64,000 nt of DNA, taken from contig NC_068341.1 of the NCBI RefSeq assembly GCF_014633365.1, forward strand, positions 62,001 through 126,000, given 5' to 3'. A program made the translations under genes and the position numbers. This stretch comes from Diospyros lotus (Eukaryota > Streptophyta > Magnoliopsida > Ericales > Ebenaceae). How positions within the stretch are numbered: position 1 is the first letter of the stretch; each line of letters begins with the position of its first letter. Positions 25,070 through 36,780 of this stretch are shown here, piece by piece. The notes beneath the pieces were generated by a model that was not told the DNA's origin, did not search any database, and saw only the letters and a list, made by a program, of their open reading frames with translations.

Positions 25070-25560
25070 GCGACTGAGATGCGAGCGAGCGAGGGCGAGG
25101 GCGGGAGCGACTGAGATGCGAGCGAGGACGAGAGCGACTGAGAGTGAGCGAGCGAGGGCGAGGGCGAGGGTGAGGGCGAGGGCGAGCGAGAGAGACACAG
25201 CGAGGCGCGAGCGCTAGGGCTAGGGCGAGCCGCGAGATCGAGGACGAGGGGGAGGGCGAGGGCGAGCCAGTAAGCGAGGGCGAAGGAGAGATGCGAGAGC
25301 TAGAGCGAGGGCGAGAGCTAGGGCTATGGCGAGCCGCTAGATCGAGGACTAGGAGGAGGGCGAGGGCGAGCCAGTGACCGAAGGCGAGGGCGAGCTGCGA
25401 GAGCTAGAGCGAGGGCGAGAGCTAGGGCTAGGGCGAGCCGCGAGATCAAGGACGAGGGGGAGGGCTAGGGCGAGGGAGAGCTGCGAGGGCGAGAGCTAGG
25501 GCTAGGGCGAGCCGCGAGATCGGGGACAAGGGAGAGCTGCGAGAGGTGAGGGCGAGAGAT
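25070..25560. repeat. GAGGGC-rich minisatellite in CACTA element
   Basis: GC-rich block made of GCGAGGGCGAG-like 6-mers organised in a higher-order unit. Units starting GCTAGGGCTA recur at 25213, 25317, 25421 and 25495, so the period is 104, 104 and then a shortened 74 bases. Each unit also contains GCGAGCCGCGAGATC. It stands out from the AT-rich surroundings and may mark the promoter or leader of the transposase unit. Confidence 0.8.
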
Positions 25561-25639
25561 CCAGAGATGAGGGAGAACCAGAGAGAGGCGCCGATTGACT
25601 TAGGTTTTTAGGGAGCGAAAGAGAGGGGGGAAGAGAAGG

Positions 25640-26863
25640 GTTTTTGGGGAAGAGGAAAATATATTTAAATTTTAATATTAAAATTTAAAATTAAAATTAA
25701 AATTAAAAAATAATAATTAATATTAATTATTTTTTAATATGTAATATTAAATAAAAAAATATAATTTATTAAAATATAAACAATTATTATTTAATTAATA
25801 AAAATAATATAATTTAAAATTATAATAGAGGATAAAATTATTTAAATTATGAAAAATAATATTATTGCATCAAATTAATATTTATTTAAAATTATAATTA
25901 TATTATAAATCTAATAATTCTAATAAATAAGTTTGATATATTATAAATCTAAAATTAACTTTTCATTTTTATATTTTTTGGTATTTAAACAAATATTAAA
26001 TAAAAATATCAAAAAAATAATTTAATACATAACAAATAAAAAAAATAAGAAAAATAATATTAGGGACTCAAATTGTTTAATGAAGTTTAATTTATATGTA
26101 TTTAATATCGATTCAAAATATATAAAAAAAAATATCAATTTTATTTTTCAAATCCTAATTAAGTTGATTATTGAATGAATATATTAAACATAGTGTGCAC
26201 TTATTGAATGAATAGTTTTCAAATTAGTCAATATACTTTATAATAGTTCAATAATAAATTATTTTACTTTTAGAATTAACTAAGAATCTAATTTTGAGTT
26301 AGTATCTAAATTACGACTTAAATTTTATAGTGTGTTGCAAGAGCTATTATTTCTATAAAAACGCTCGTATTTTGAGTTTCAACACCAATCATTCTTCTAC
26401 CAACATACTCACAAAAATAAAAATGATAAAATAATTAAATAAATCATACATAAGCCCGCAAACTTCTAAAGAAAGAGTTTGCACTGTCAATTGTCATCGG
26501 CCACCGTAGCCGACCATTTTTTACGATCAGAGGCAAGCACTCGGCACCCTTACCCCCATCAACCAATATACCAATAAATCAACAAAATCCAATGATCGGA
26601 TTTCTGTATACCTATGTTTAAACTTCCGCCTAAATAACCAAATCCCACATATATGTGTGTATATATATATATATATATCATGGATATATATTGAAAAAAA
26701 TATGCTGATGAAACTGAAAGACTTACCTACTTCTACTTGTACATCGAGTTCACTTTCACACTGAAAACATTGTCGGATTCGACCTGGTCTGCCTGTCTTA
26801 TATATATATATATATATTTAATATAGATATATGTATATATATATATCTATTTTTTAATATAGA

Positions 26864-26915
<52 letters not shown>

Positions 26916-27780
26916 TAGATTAGGATTTTCTCTCGTCTCTTCCATCTTTAAATTTTTCTCAAAAAATTTCATCTAAAAAATCTGTGTCTAAACTGTTATT
27001 TTATTGTAGTGTCATTTTGTCACAATAAGTATGTTGTCAGAATTTTCATACCTATTGTGACAAATTAGTTTATCAGAACAAGTCTAAATTCTTATACTAA
27101 AGGTGTACATAATCTTAGGAGTTAAATTGAATGTATCTTTAACCTATCATACATCCTTAAATAAATAAACAATCCTTAGATTGCTCATAAAAAAAATATG
27201 ATAAATCGATTATAAATTGACACATAGACTATTTCTTTTAATTAGCATAAAATATTAATCTTAAAGCATAATGAATCACATGCCTATATTCATGAGATGA
27301 ATATAATAGATATGAATAAATGTTAGTTGAACATTTACTAAATGTGACACGAGTCGCATAGGTAGCACTATTTTTTTTTTTGTTGATTCCTTTAAGAAAA
27401 TTAATATTTATATATTTATTATTGCATATCGATAATTTTATTATTTCATATTTTTTTGAATTGATTTAATTTTTTTTAATTATTTAATCATCTTAAGTTG
27501 TAGATTGATTAACTTTTAATTTAATCCTCATTGTACGTCCTTCAAATTTAAAATGTAGTGTATGTTTAGTATATATTTTATTTATAGGGTTTTATAATAT
27601 TAAAATGTAGTATTTATATTATTAATATTACTAATTAATAATATAAAATGTGTGTTTTATATGTTTTATAAAATTTTATATTTAGTTTACATTTTCTAAT
27701 ATACTGTTCATTGAATTTTTTATTTTATTATTTATATATTTAAATAAACTTTCAATAGACTTTAAATTAAATAATTATAT
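25640..27780. other. AT-rich interior of CACTA element
   Basis: Over 80 percent A+T by eye, with no supportable frame. It contains (TA)n near 26660-26680 and 26800-26850 and (ATT)n at about 26865-26915. No nested element with matching ends was seen. Confidence 0.5.
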
Positions 27781-27789
27781 TTAATTTCC

Positions 27790-28440
27790 AATTAAAAACA
27801 AATTTTGAGACGGAAATAAATCCGTCTCAAAATTCATCTCAAATTTGAGGCGATTTTTGGGACGGATTTTTATCGTCTCAAATTTGACACAAAATAAATC
27901 TGTCTCAAAATCCGTCTCAAATTTGAGACGAATTTTGAGACGGATTTATTTCCATATTTATTTCCGTCTCAAATTACAAACGGATTTACAGACGGAAAAA
28001 AATCCGTCTGAAATTAGAGACTGAAATAAATCCGTCTCAAAATCCGTCTTAACTATTTAAGACGGATTTTTATCGTCTCAAAATCCGTCTCTAATTTGAG
28101 ATAGATTTATTTCCGTCACTAAATCCGTCTCTATTTTGAGACGGATTTTTTTCCGTCTCAAAATTCGACTCTAATTTGAGACGGAAAAAATCCGTCTCAA
28201 CATCCGTCTCAAAATGATTCAGTATCTAAATCCGTCTCTAAATCCGTCTCTAATTTGAGATAGATTTCTTTCCGTCTCTAAATCCGTCTCTATTTAGAGA
28301 CGGTTTTTTCCCGTCTCAAAATCCGTCTGTAATTTGAGACGGAAAAAATCCGTCTCTAAATCCGTCTCAAAATTATTCAGTCTCTGAATCCGTCTCTAAT
28401 TTGAGACGAAAAAATCCGTTTCAAAAATTCGTCTCTAAAC
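27790..28440. repeat. Right subterminal repeat array of CACTA element
   Basis: About 30 copies of TCCGTCTC or its complement GAGACGGA in alternating orientation, e.g. AAATCCGTCTCAAAATCCGT, so the stretch can form many small hairpins. It mirrors the left array and ends 18 bases before the CACTACAAG terminus. Confidence 0.85.
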
Positions 28441-28461
28441 GCAGGTTTTCTTGTAGTGTCA

Positions 28462-30884
28462 TCATCTAATTTGATCACCTCTTTTAGTCATTATGTCATC
28501 GTATTATCCATCTCCATTAATGAATCGGATCAAGCCTTCATCATCCTCTTGTAGGATGAGTTTTATAGGTTTGCATATACATGCATCCATTCTTGGTCTG
28601 ATTACTTTGGACCCAAAGTAATCATTCTAGATTTCACATGGTTTCTTCATCATTCTAGATTTTCAATAAGGACCAATCCAAACAAATTTTTAGATCAAAT
28701 TTGATTGATCCCTAAATTTTCCTAATGGATTTGTCATTGGTTTCCTTTAGCTTTCTTTAATTTATTCCATCAATTTCTAACTTCAATATTTTATTTTTCT
28801 ATGGTCGAAAATTAGTGTCAAAAGTATCAACATCTTTTTTTTCCATGTTATCTATGAGTGTTGTTAGAGAGTTTGTTTCGACTCATAACTATTTGCTTGG
28901 AATTTAAGTTTAAAAAAACTTATCCAAGTTATTTATTGTGTTGTAATGGTGATGTTTCATTTAATAATTTCGTTACCAAAGGTTTAGTCAAAAGTAAAAG
29001 GATATGCCTAAAGCACTTTTGACTTCACATAATTATGTGAGATGAGATCAACATTTAACCACTAGCTATCGAATCTAAAAAAATCTTTGAAATATCACAT
29101 ATTTTACAAATGCATGCATTATTTGCCAAAAGCACAATACCACATTACTACAAAATGTTAGGCTAATTTGCAAGCGTACAAATCGCACAAGTAATATAAT
29201 GAATGAGTAGAATGTCGATCCCACTAAGATTGGACTAAGTACCAAAATTAGATTAATTTTAATATTATTTAGATTATAAAAAGAGATGAATTTAAATAGA
29301 TTAAATTAATAAAAATTAAAATTAATTTAAAAGCAACTTAACTTGGATAAAATGGAGGCAACTAGGGTATTTCGAATCTACTTATTAATCCGTCTTAATT
29401 TTTAATCAATTGGGTTTCTATCAATTCAATGGAGTGAATATCTAAATTGGTTAGTTTCTTTCTCAAGATTTACTAATCTAATTAAATTTCAATTTGCTAA
29501 CAATTAACCTATTTCCCAATAGTTATAACAAATTGAAATTCATTGTTAAGTTCCAATTCATTAACTCTCATAAGATTCAAGTATCAAATCCCTTATCAAC
29601 TATTTATCTCATAAAATTTATTACTTCAACATGTTATGAAAATTACCTCTCGATCTCAAATCATAATACAAAATCAATTAAATGATGGTTAAATCATTCA
29701 ATCGCATTAAGAACAAGTAATAAATAATTGAAATTACTATATAAATCCAATTAATAAAAATCAAGAATTCATAATAAGTTTCATCTCAAACCCTAGTTAA
29801 ATAAAATTAATTCATAATAAAATAAAAATAAAACTAAATGAAGAATGGAAAAGAGGAAGGTCCCTGCGCTGCGCCTACTGCGTCCAATCTTCCCTTTGCC
29901 AAATCAATTCATCAATTTTGTTTCTCTGCTGTGCTTCGCTTCTTGCTTCCGCGGCGCCCCCCTTTTTCCTAACCTCAATTCATTCCTTATATATGTGCGC
30001 ATGACTTAATCCTTCCCTACACATTCACGCCACTTCACTAATTAATATAATATATATATATATATATATATATCAATTCCACACAAAGGCTTTATACTCC
30101 ATGTTCACGCCGTTCATTTAATAAGATAATATATAATATATATATATAATATAAAACATAATATATAATACATACATATATATAAATATTTTAATATATA
30201 ATATAATATATAATAATTAATATACTATTAATTATAATAACTTTAATTATATTGTAAAATTAATGATTTATAATATTTATTTTTTATTTATATTATATTG
30301 TTAATTTATAATATTAATTTTAATTTTTTTAATTTTTTATTATTTTTAACCCAAATACCAAGTAATATTTCTGTAAAATAACAAAAATACTAAAAATAAA
30401 TATATGTAAAAAAAAATCAAAACACCAAACAATTTTATGTAAAACACATATAAAATACTAAAAATACTATTCAATTATGACCAGTAAATATGTGAATAAA
30501 TTCTCACGTCACATAGCAAGGTTAAATTCTAGAAGGATGGGACAATATTTGCTTGCACTCATCAATTCCAACAACACTTCCAAAGCATCTTCACCTAGTT
30601 AGGCTCTAAGGATTTATGGATCCAAGGATTTCTCTCCAGTTGATCATCCATTCACTCAGTCTTATCCCTGGATGACCAAGGTTTTCTTTCTACCATTCCC
30701 TCAAAAGAAATATGTCCGTGAGGCTCGATTTTTGGGCCTTATCATCAAGAAGGCCAAGAGAAGTCGAGCCCATATGCAAAGGGAGCCCTAGGGCTCCAAC
30801 CTTTCTTTTCTTCTCTGCGACAACCACCAATTCTTTTCTCAAAGGCATGGATCAAGCTTTTCCTTTCTTCTCTCCCATTCATGA
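28462..30884. other. Intergenic, retroelement-like debris, no gene
   Basis: AT-rich. The stretch about 29150-29850, with GCAAGCGTACAAATCGCACA and ATGTCGATCCCACTAAGATT, resembles phrases found in LTRs of plant gypsy elements, but no paired ends were found. (TA)n occurs at 30048-30072. A 60-codon open frame at 30712-30894 runs into the hAT-like insertion. Confidence 0.35.
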
Positions 30885-31524
30885 GGGTTGGTAATGATTT
30901 GATTTGATTTTGATTTTTGTCAAAATCATAATCAAACCAAACTTAAGCTACTAAAATCAAAACCAAACCATTACTCATTGATTTTAAAAATTGAAAATCA
31001 TAATAAAGCCATTCGATTTAGGTTTAATTTTGGTTTTAATCATAATTTTTTTAATTTGATCCATAATCTCTTGTTAGGTTTTATTTTTAAAAAAATATTT
31101 AATTAGTTATTTTTATTAATCATTATTTGATTGATAAAAATAAAATAATTTAAGATTAGGTTTTATTTTTATTTTTAATTATTTTATAAATGTTAAATAT
31201 TTTATATATTTGTAATGCATTAGTTAAAATACTTGTAAAAAAATACATTAGTCAATATATATATTATGTGTATATATAATATATTAAATAAATATTATAT
31301 ATATATTCGATTCGATTTGGTTCGGTTACCCACACATTCAGTTCGGTTTTGATTCAGGTTTTGATTTGAATTTAGTGAAAATTATAATCAAACCACACCC
31401 ATTGAAACAGTATTTGTTTTTTTTTTTCAAATTAAACAATTACCCAGTCAAATAGTTTTTAATCGCGTTGATTGGTTCAATTTCAGTTCGGTTCCCCACG
31501 ATTTCAGTTGCAATTGCCATCCCT
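30885..31524. mobile_element. hAT-like non-autonomous element, copy B (full)
   Basis: Begins GGGTTGGTAATG and ends CAATTGCCATCCCT; the ends are imperfect inverted repeats (AGGGATGGCAAT against AGGGTTGGTAAT). Flanks are ATTCATGA (30877-30884) and ATTCACGA (31525-31532), an 8-bp target duplication with one mismatch, as expected for hAT. The 640-bp interior is AT-rich with no transposase. Related copies are at 4798-5047 and 42324-42962. Confidence 0.7.
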
Positions 31525-31532
31525 ATTCACGA

Positions 31533-32235
31533 ATCGACAATCTCGCACCTTTCCTTCCATGGTAGCAATGTCTTCCTCTCTTGCAAGATTTATACCACAG
31601 TCAACCCTTCTGACTGTCTCTTTTATGATCTCTCTCTTTCGCGATATCTTTCTCGTGCTCGAATTCTTCTTCGGTGTTGTGGGCGGCCGAGATTTGCAGG
31701 TAAAATAGCCTTGTACTATATTATCATTCCATTGATTTCGAATATGGGTTGGGTTGTGCCATGGCCAAGATTGTTGGTATCTTGGTTTATGGATTCGATT
31801 CCCTTTGCTCTCCCTCAGTTCAGACTTGTCCTCTAGGTTAGTTGGGGCCCTCAGATGCCATATCTGATTCCTCTTCTTCCATTTCGTCTTCTTCTTCTTA
31901 TTATTTTTCTTTTCTACTTCGTCTTCTTCCTTGCTTCTTCTACATCATTTTATTCTTCTTCCGTTTTCGCTTCCGCTTTGTCTTCTTCTCCTTCTGTTTC
32001 TGCTTCGTCTTCGTCTTCGTCTTTTTCTCCTTCTTCTTTGCGATGAAACCCTAGCCTTACCCTTCTTTGATTCGCTAACCCTTATCAGCCCTAGTTCCCA
32101 ACAGCAACGGCCATGGCTTGGTGGCTTTTGACAACAGTGGTTGGAAGCCACCGTCATCGGCCAACACCCTTCTCCTAACACATGCACCCACGTGCACCAT
32201 TTGGCTGAAATCTTCCAAACCCTAAAATTGATTTA
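31533..32235. other. CT-rich region, no recognised gene
   Basis: Open frames of 60-120 codons on the + strand (31468-31836 and others) lack any known domain. 31850-32045 is a TTC/TCT-rich low-complexity tract that produces Ser/Leu/Phe-only translations. A donor-like CAG|GTAAAA occurs at about 31700, so a short 5' exon of an unknown gene is possible but unsupported. Confidence 0.35.
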
Positions 32236-32651
32236 GGGTGTTTGGTTGGGTTGTGCAAGCCTAATCCAATCCATGGATAGGGTACACTTGATTGCTCTAA
32301 GTTATTCCAAAATTAATTTAATACCCAAATTGATAAAAGATAATTGGGATAACCAATTCCCATGGTACATTATCCAATTCCTGATTTAATACAATCCAGA
32401 TTTATTTAATGCCCAAAGTGATAAAAGGTAATTGGGATAGTCAATTCCAATGGTTATCCAATTTTCGATTTAATACATAATACCGAGACTAACTTATAAT
32501 ATTCTTGTTTATCTAATCCTCAATTTATTTATATTAGCTTATGATATTTTGGTTTGTCTAATCCTCAATTTATTTTGGTTTGTATATTACCCTAGGTTAG
32601 CTAATCCAATTGTTAGCTAATTCCTATTTTAATTTAGTAACTAAACCAAAC
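32236..32651. mobile_element. Possible PIF/Harbinger-like MITE relic
   Basis: Starts TTA|GGGTGTTTGGTTGGGTT and ends AACTAAACCAAAC|TTA, so similar ends pointing inward are flanked by TTA on both sides. The interior has an imperfect tandem duplication of about 90 bp containing ATTGGGATA and CCAATT. Ends are degenerate, so confidence is low. Confidence 0.3.
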
Positions 32652-33912
32652 TTAATTTGGGCCAAACCCAATTTTATTTCAAATCAGGGTCAAGTTTATT
32701 TTAAAAAAAAAAAAAAACTAAAACTTAATTGGTAGAACTTAATTCTCATGTTTCATTAAAACTCAACAAATTTCCTTAAAAAGCCCATCGTTGGAATTAC
32801 ACTCACCTCACTTCATTTTTCGCACTTGTTCCATCTATGATCTGTTAGTCATTAGAATAGGCATTTTAGATCCTTTGAAATATTCTAGATCTTATGTTTT
32901 TTTATTTAATTCTTATACAATTTAATAATTTTATTATGTGATTTTGATGCGACTCAACCAAAAGACAATTGAGGAAATTCTAAATCTAATATAATATTGT
33001 GGGTGAATAAATATTATAGTGGCAATTGTTACATTCATATTGTTAATCATTCTAGTATTCTTTATATACTATCACAATGACATTTCTTTAAATTGCATTT
33101 GAAAAATTAAAAATCATGTTGCTTGATTTGCATATATTGACACTTATAACGGATTTCATTTCCATTAATTTGCACTTGAAAAAAATATAATTCATATTGT
33201 CTTGATTTGTGCATGTTAATACACTGTATGTGACAATTCTAACACTAAATGGTAACATAAAATGTGTTTTAAATGGAGTAATAAGTTAGAACTTTGCATT
33301 GCTAACTATAATAAAAATTAGTCGTTGGTGCACTACATATATATTAGGGTGAGAGTTGATTTGCCCTTATTTGGCGAGAGTAGTTCCGTCAAAATGAATC
33401 TTGTGGATGAGAGTCGTTCCGCCACTAAGTTAATGGAATATGTGAATTCTGGTTCTAACTTATTTACTCCTAAATATACATATTTATTTGCCATATCTTA
33501 CATTGTCTTAATTACTAGCCAAATTAAACTCGTTGACTTGATTTGTTTTGTTCTAATCACGAACTCCAATTGGTCAATATATGATGCAGGGTCCAGAGTT
33601 GGTTTGCTACAGAAATTGCGTACGAATCCACTACACGCCACGCTGCACCATAGGCTTTGCCAAAATCAGCAACTCATCCAATCCCGTCCCCGACTAAATA
33701 AAAGAGGAGAGCGTTTGATTGAACTCCTTCAGCACCAACGTACCTAGGACAGATCGTGGAAGGCATAAACTGCAACGCACAAAGCTACACACACACACAC
33801 ACATGATATTAGGCAGCCAAACAAACCGACATAAGAGATTATCCTGAGATCAAGCTAAAGCAGAGCTGGAAGGCACCATCTAGCTAGAGCGTCAGAAGCT
33901 GATCTTCCATAG
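32652..33912. other. Intergenic, no recognised gene
   Basis: AT-rich. A 140-codon + strand frame at 33325-33747 has no recognisable domain; its last part (about 33590-33747) is less AT-rich and follows an acceptor-like GATGCAG, so an isolated exon cannot be excluded. (CA)n lies near 33786-33803. Confidence 0.35.
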
Positions 33913-34111
33913 TATCAGATTTAGTGTGCTGCTGCTGTTGTATATTTTATTTCCTATTGTAAGTTGTAGCTGTTGGTTAGTTGTTGTTTAGTTTAGTATC
34001 AGAGCTTTTGTATAGTATCAGAGCTTTTGTATTTAAATTGGCTTTCTTAGGGTTGGCCTCCCAAGTAATGAATTGATGTATTTTATTTTTTTTTCATCTC
34101 ACATTCTAACA
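33913..34111 (+). mobile_element. Solo LTR of the Copia-1 family
   Basis: 199 bases, TATCAGATTTAGTGTG to CATTCTAACA, aligning end to end with the 197-199 bp LTRs of Copia-1 at 43776-45805 read on the minus strand. Shared blocks include TTTCCTATTGTA, TTTAAATTGGCTTTCT and GGGTTGGCCT. Flanks CATAG (33908-33912) and CAGAG (34112-34116) agree at 4 of 5 bases. A 19-bp unit AGTATCAGAGCTTTTGTAT is tandemly duplicated inside. It lies about 410 bp before the RALF start codon, in the same direction. Confidence 0.75.
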
Positions 34112-34522
34112 CAGAGCACCCCCAACAGAAACTAAAAGAGTATAATTGCTAATTATTGCGTGTGTATGTATAATCGCTTAATATATATATATATATATAT
34201 ATATGCACCTTGAAGTAATCAATGAGTATAAAAAGAGAAGTTAAGAAAAAGGACAAAGAAAAAGAAAAAGAAAAAGAAAAAGGCAATGGTATTAAATAAA
34301 ATGAATGGGAGTGGGAGATAATAAGGAAGGTGAACGAAGTGGGGTTACATGTGCGTGTTGCTAGTGGTGGGGTGGCTTCCACTACCAGCAGTTCCACCCA
34401 CCCCACTAGAAAAAGTATTGGATGCTCCATACAGATCATCAATTATGAAGTAGCGCTCGGGCTGGCTAGCTGATCATCGAGCGACAATTAAGGGCGGGCA
34501 GAAGGATAGAGGCCGGTAATTA

Positions 34523-34975
34523 ATGGAAACGAGCTCTTGCAGGGTTGTGGTGGTGGTAGGGTTACTGCTACTAGTTTTGTGTGTGGGCGAGGGTGGTTGC
34601 CATGGGCATGATGATCTCCAATATTACTATTGCAACGGGAATGGGTCGATAGCCAAGGCGGAAGATCATCATCGTGGTCAATATTATTGTAACGGAGAGA
34701 CGATGATGATGAGGACGATATTGATGGAAGAGGAGTACTACTACAACAACTACTACTACTACTTGGACCAGATAAGCAGTAGAAGGTTTTTAGAGGAGAC
34801 AGCGGCGTCAAAGAAGAAGTACATATCGCCAGGAGCGCTGAAGCCAGATCAACCGGTGTGCGATGGTACTGCTGGCGGGGAAGCTTACAGTAAGAATGGC
34901 CGGTGTATCCCTCCAGAGTCTAACCCTTATAATAGAGGCTGCTCCAAATATTATCGTTGCAGGGGTGATTCCTGA
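34523..34975 (+). CDS. RALF-like secreted peptide precursor
   Basis: Single exon, 150 residues. Residues 1-28 form a signal peptide with a Val/Leu core. A pro-region follows, then RRFL at 87-90, matching the RRxL site cut by site-1 subtilases in RALF precursors. The mature part starts near residue 95-100 with KKYISPGALK (receptor-binding YISY-type motif, here YISP) and has four cysteines at 113, 128, 140 and 146, with NPYNRGCSKYYRCR at the end, all typical of RALF. Such peptides are secreted to the wall and act on FERONIA-type receptor kinases and LORELEI-like partners to control growth and pH. The pro-region is odd: it is rich in Tyr (YYYNNYYYY at 72-80) and holds a duplicated QYYYCNG/QYYCNG block with extra cysteines. 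I could not assign a specific RALF number. Confidence 0.9.
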   Translation: METSSCRVVVVVGLLLLVLCVGEGGCHGHDDLQYYYCNGNGSIAKAEDHHRGQYYCNGETMMMRTILMEEEYYYNNYYYYLDQISSRRFLEETAASKKKYISPGALKPDQPVCDGTAGGEAYSKNGRCIPPESNPYNRGCSKYYRCRGDS

Positions 34976-35121
34976 ATCCTGAATCTAGAATATATGATGA
35001 TTTAGGTCTACTACTGCTACTGCTAGCTAGCTACGTACTCGGCCCCTAACTGTCTGTCACCACTCTCTCGTATAAGTAATAATTACCAATTCAATTCATG
35101 CATTGCATTGGCTGGTTCCTC

Positions 35122-35155
<34 letters not shown>

Positions 35156-36780
35156 TGCCGTGTTGCTGCAGTGATGATCCACTTTTTGATGAAGACGAAC
35201 ATTCCTTCCTTGCTTGCCAAAGTATAATTAATTCGTTTCCCATGACCAGGTCTGTGTAGAATAATATTCATTTTTAATGATAATAAAATAACGTATTCAA
35301 TGTTATAATAATATATGCCACAAAGCCAACAAAAAAAAAAACAAAAATTGTTATAATAGTGAACACCACATATGATATTAATTGATTGATTGATGATAGC
35401 ATATAGCACATGAAAGAAATGATATATAGTACTAATTTTTTTTCTGTAAATGATATATAGTACTAATTACGCTAATTTATATGCCACCCCCTCCGACTAA
35501 TTTATAGACTGTACTGGTGGTGTAGGATGTGGAGCGGAACAATTAATTATTGCTTTTCCTTTTATAATAAAAGTCTTATGTGAATTTTTTATGGTGCAAG
35601 TGTTTTGTTATTTATGTTGTCAGGAATAATTCGAGCGATAGGATAATTAATATGTCCGTATTAATTTGGTGAGTTATATATTTAATTCTTGTCTTGTACA
35701 AAAGCTAAAAATTCAAAATACGATTCATCTTTTCTGATGTAATTAAATGCACAAATACTGAAAATCGTGTAAAGACGATCATCTCAAATGTTTTGTTATT
35801 TATTATACTATATAGTCCGTCTACTCATAATTATTTTCTGATGCCAAGTGAAATAAAAAATTTAAAGAGTAAAAGTGGTATAAAGTAATTTTTTTTTTCA
35901 AAATTACCCTCAAATCTCATTAATTTTATCAAAACCGCCTTAAACCCTAATTGCAATCCCTCCCTCATCTTTTCATAGACCAGTTAATAAAACATTTATA
36001 GTAATTTTGAAGTATTTTCGCAAAAAATATTATGTTTATAACAATATAACACTCTCAATCCCAATTTATCACTTTAGTCATGATTTTATCATGTCTTCAA
36101 AAGTGTACATAGTACATTTCCCTAAAAAATCAGTCATATTTATTTAATAAAAATATCACTACTTCCCATAAAAATTTTACTCTACTTTTTGCTTAAACGT
36201 GATTTCGTAGTTTAACTCGTTTTTAAAATTCAAAAGTTAACATAAATCATAAAATTACTAATTATATTCAGAACACATTTATATAATTAACTACATAAAT
36301 ATTTTTTTTTTTTTGTCAATACTATTTGCACCCCGTCATTGACCTAATATAATACTAAAATCCAGGATTTTATAGAGATGATCTAGCTAGCCAAATGCTA
36401 AATTATTCTTATAATAAAAACATTTCCTGGGAAAATAATTTCTATGACAACAAAAATTTTTAACATTAACAGACAGTATCATAAGAAGACAACACGTATT
36501 TTTAAAATATATTTCTGCAACTTTTTTTTTCTAAGTTATTGCAGCAAAAATACTTTTTAAGTCTTTTGTGGCAGCACTCATGCCCGTGCTCATCTAATCA
36601 CAAAGATGGCCCGGCCGCAAGATCAGATAATCCCAAGGCTTCCCGTAATCCCTCAACAGTGGGATTAGGGATTAAGTGGTTCAATCCCGCTAACCAAATG
36701 AGCTGATCTGACAGGGTAAAGGCCGAATGCATACAATTATTACCGCACCATGGTCCATCGCAGTAAAGGCCCATTATTCC
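34976..36780. other. Downstream of RALF, no gene seen
   Basis: The first part is probably RALF 3'UTR. (CT)n lies at about 35121-35151. The remainder is AT-rich, with short frames that show no domain. Less AT-rich sequence from 36570 to 36780 precedes a small MITE. Confidence 0.5.

Larger units (their letters stand above)
21633..28458 (-). mobile_element. CACTA (En/Spm) DNA transposon, defective
   Basis: The left end reads CACTACAAGAAAATAGTC and the right end, on the minus strand, CACTACAAGAAAACCTGC, giving CACTACAAGAAAA inverted ends. The flanking bases are TCA at 21630-21632 and TCA at 28459-28461, the 3-bp duplication of this superfamily. Both ends carry dense subterminal repeats of TTTGAGACGGA type. 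The interior holds a broken TNP2-like transposase on the minus strand (21999-23480), a GC-rich minisatellite (25070-25560) and about 2 kb of AT-rich filler. Total length is 6826 bp. The missing transposase C-terminus means the copy cannot move alone. Confidence 0.93.

Noticed and set aside
24869..25198. 109-codon minus-strand frame rich in Ala, Leu and Ser
   Set aside because: It is the translation of the GAGGGC minisatellite edge; low complexity, with no domain.
27790..28440. CRISPR-like array of regularly spaced TCCGTCTC motifs
   Set aside because: The genome is a plant, and the repeats alternate in orientation within a CACTA subterminal region.
31842..32187. Overlapping Ser/Phe- and Arg-rich frames
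   Set aside because: They come from a TTC/TCT low-complexity tract read in different frames.
34149..34442. 97-codon minus-strand frame near the RALF gene
   Set aside because: It crosses a (TA)n tract and an A/G-rich run; no domain, and it lies next to the solo LTR.
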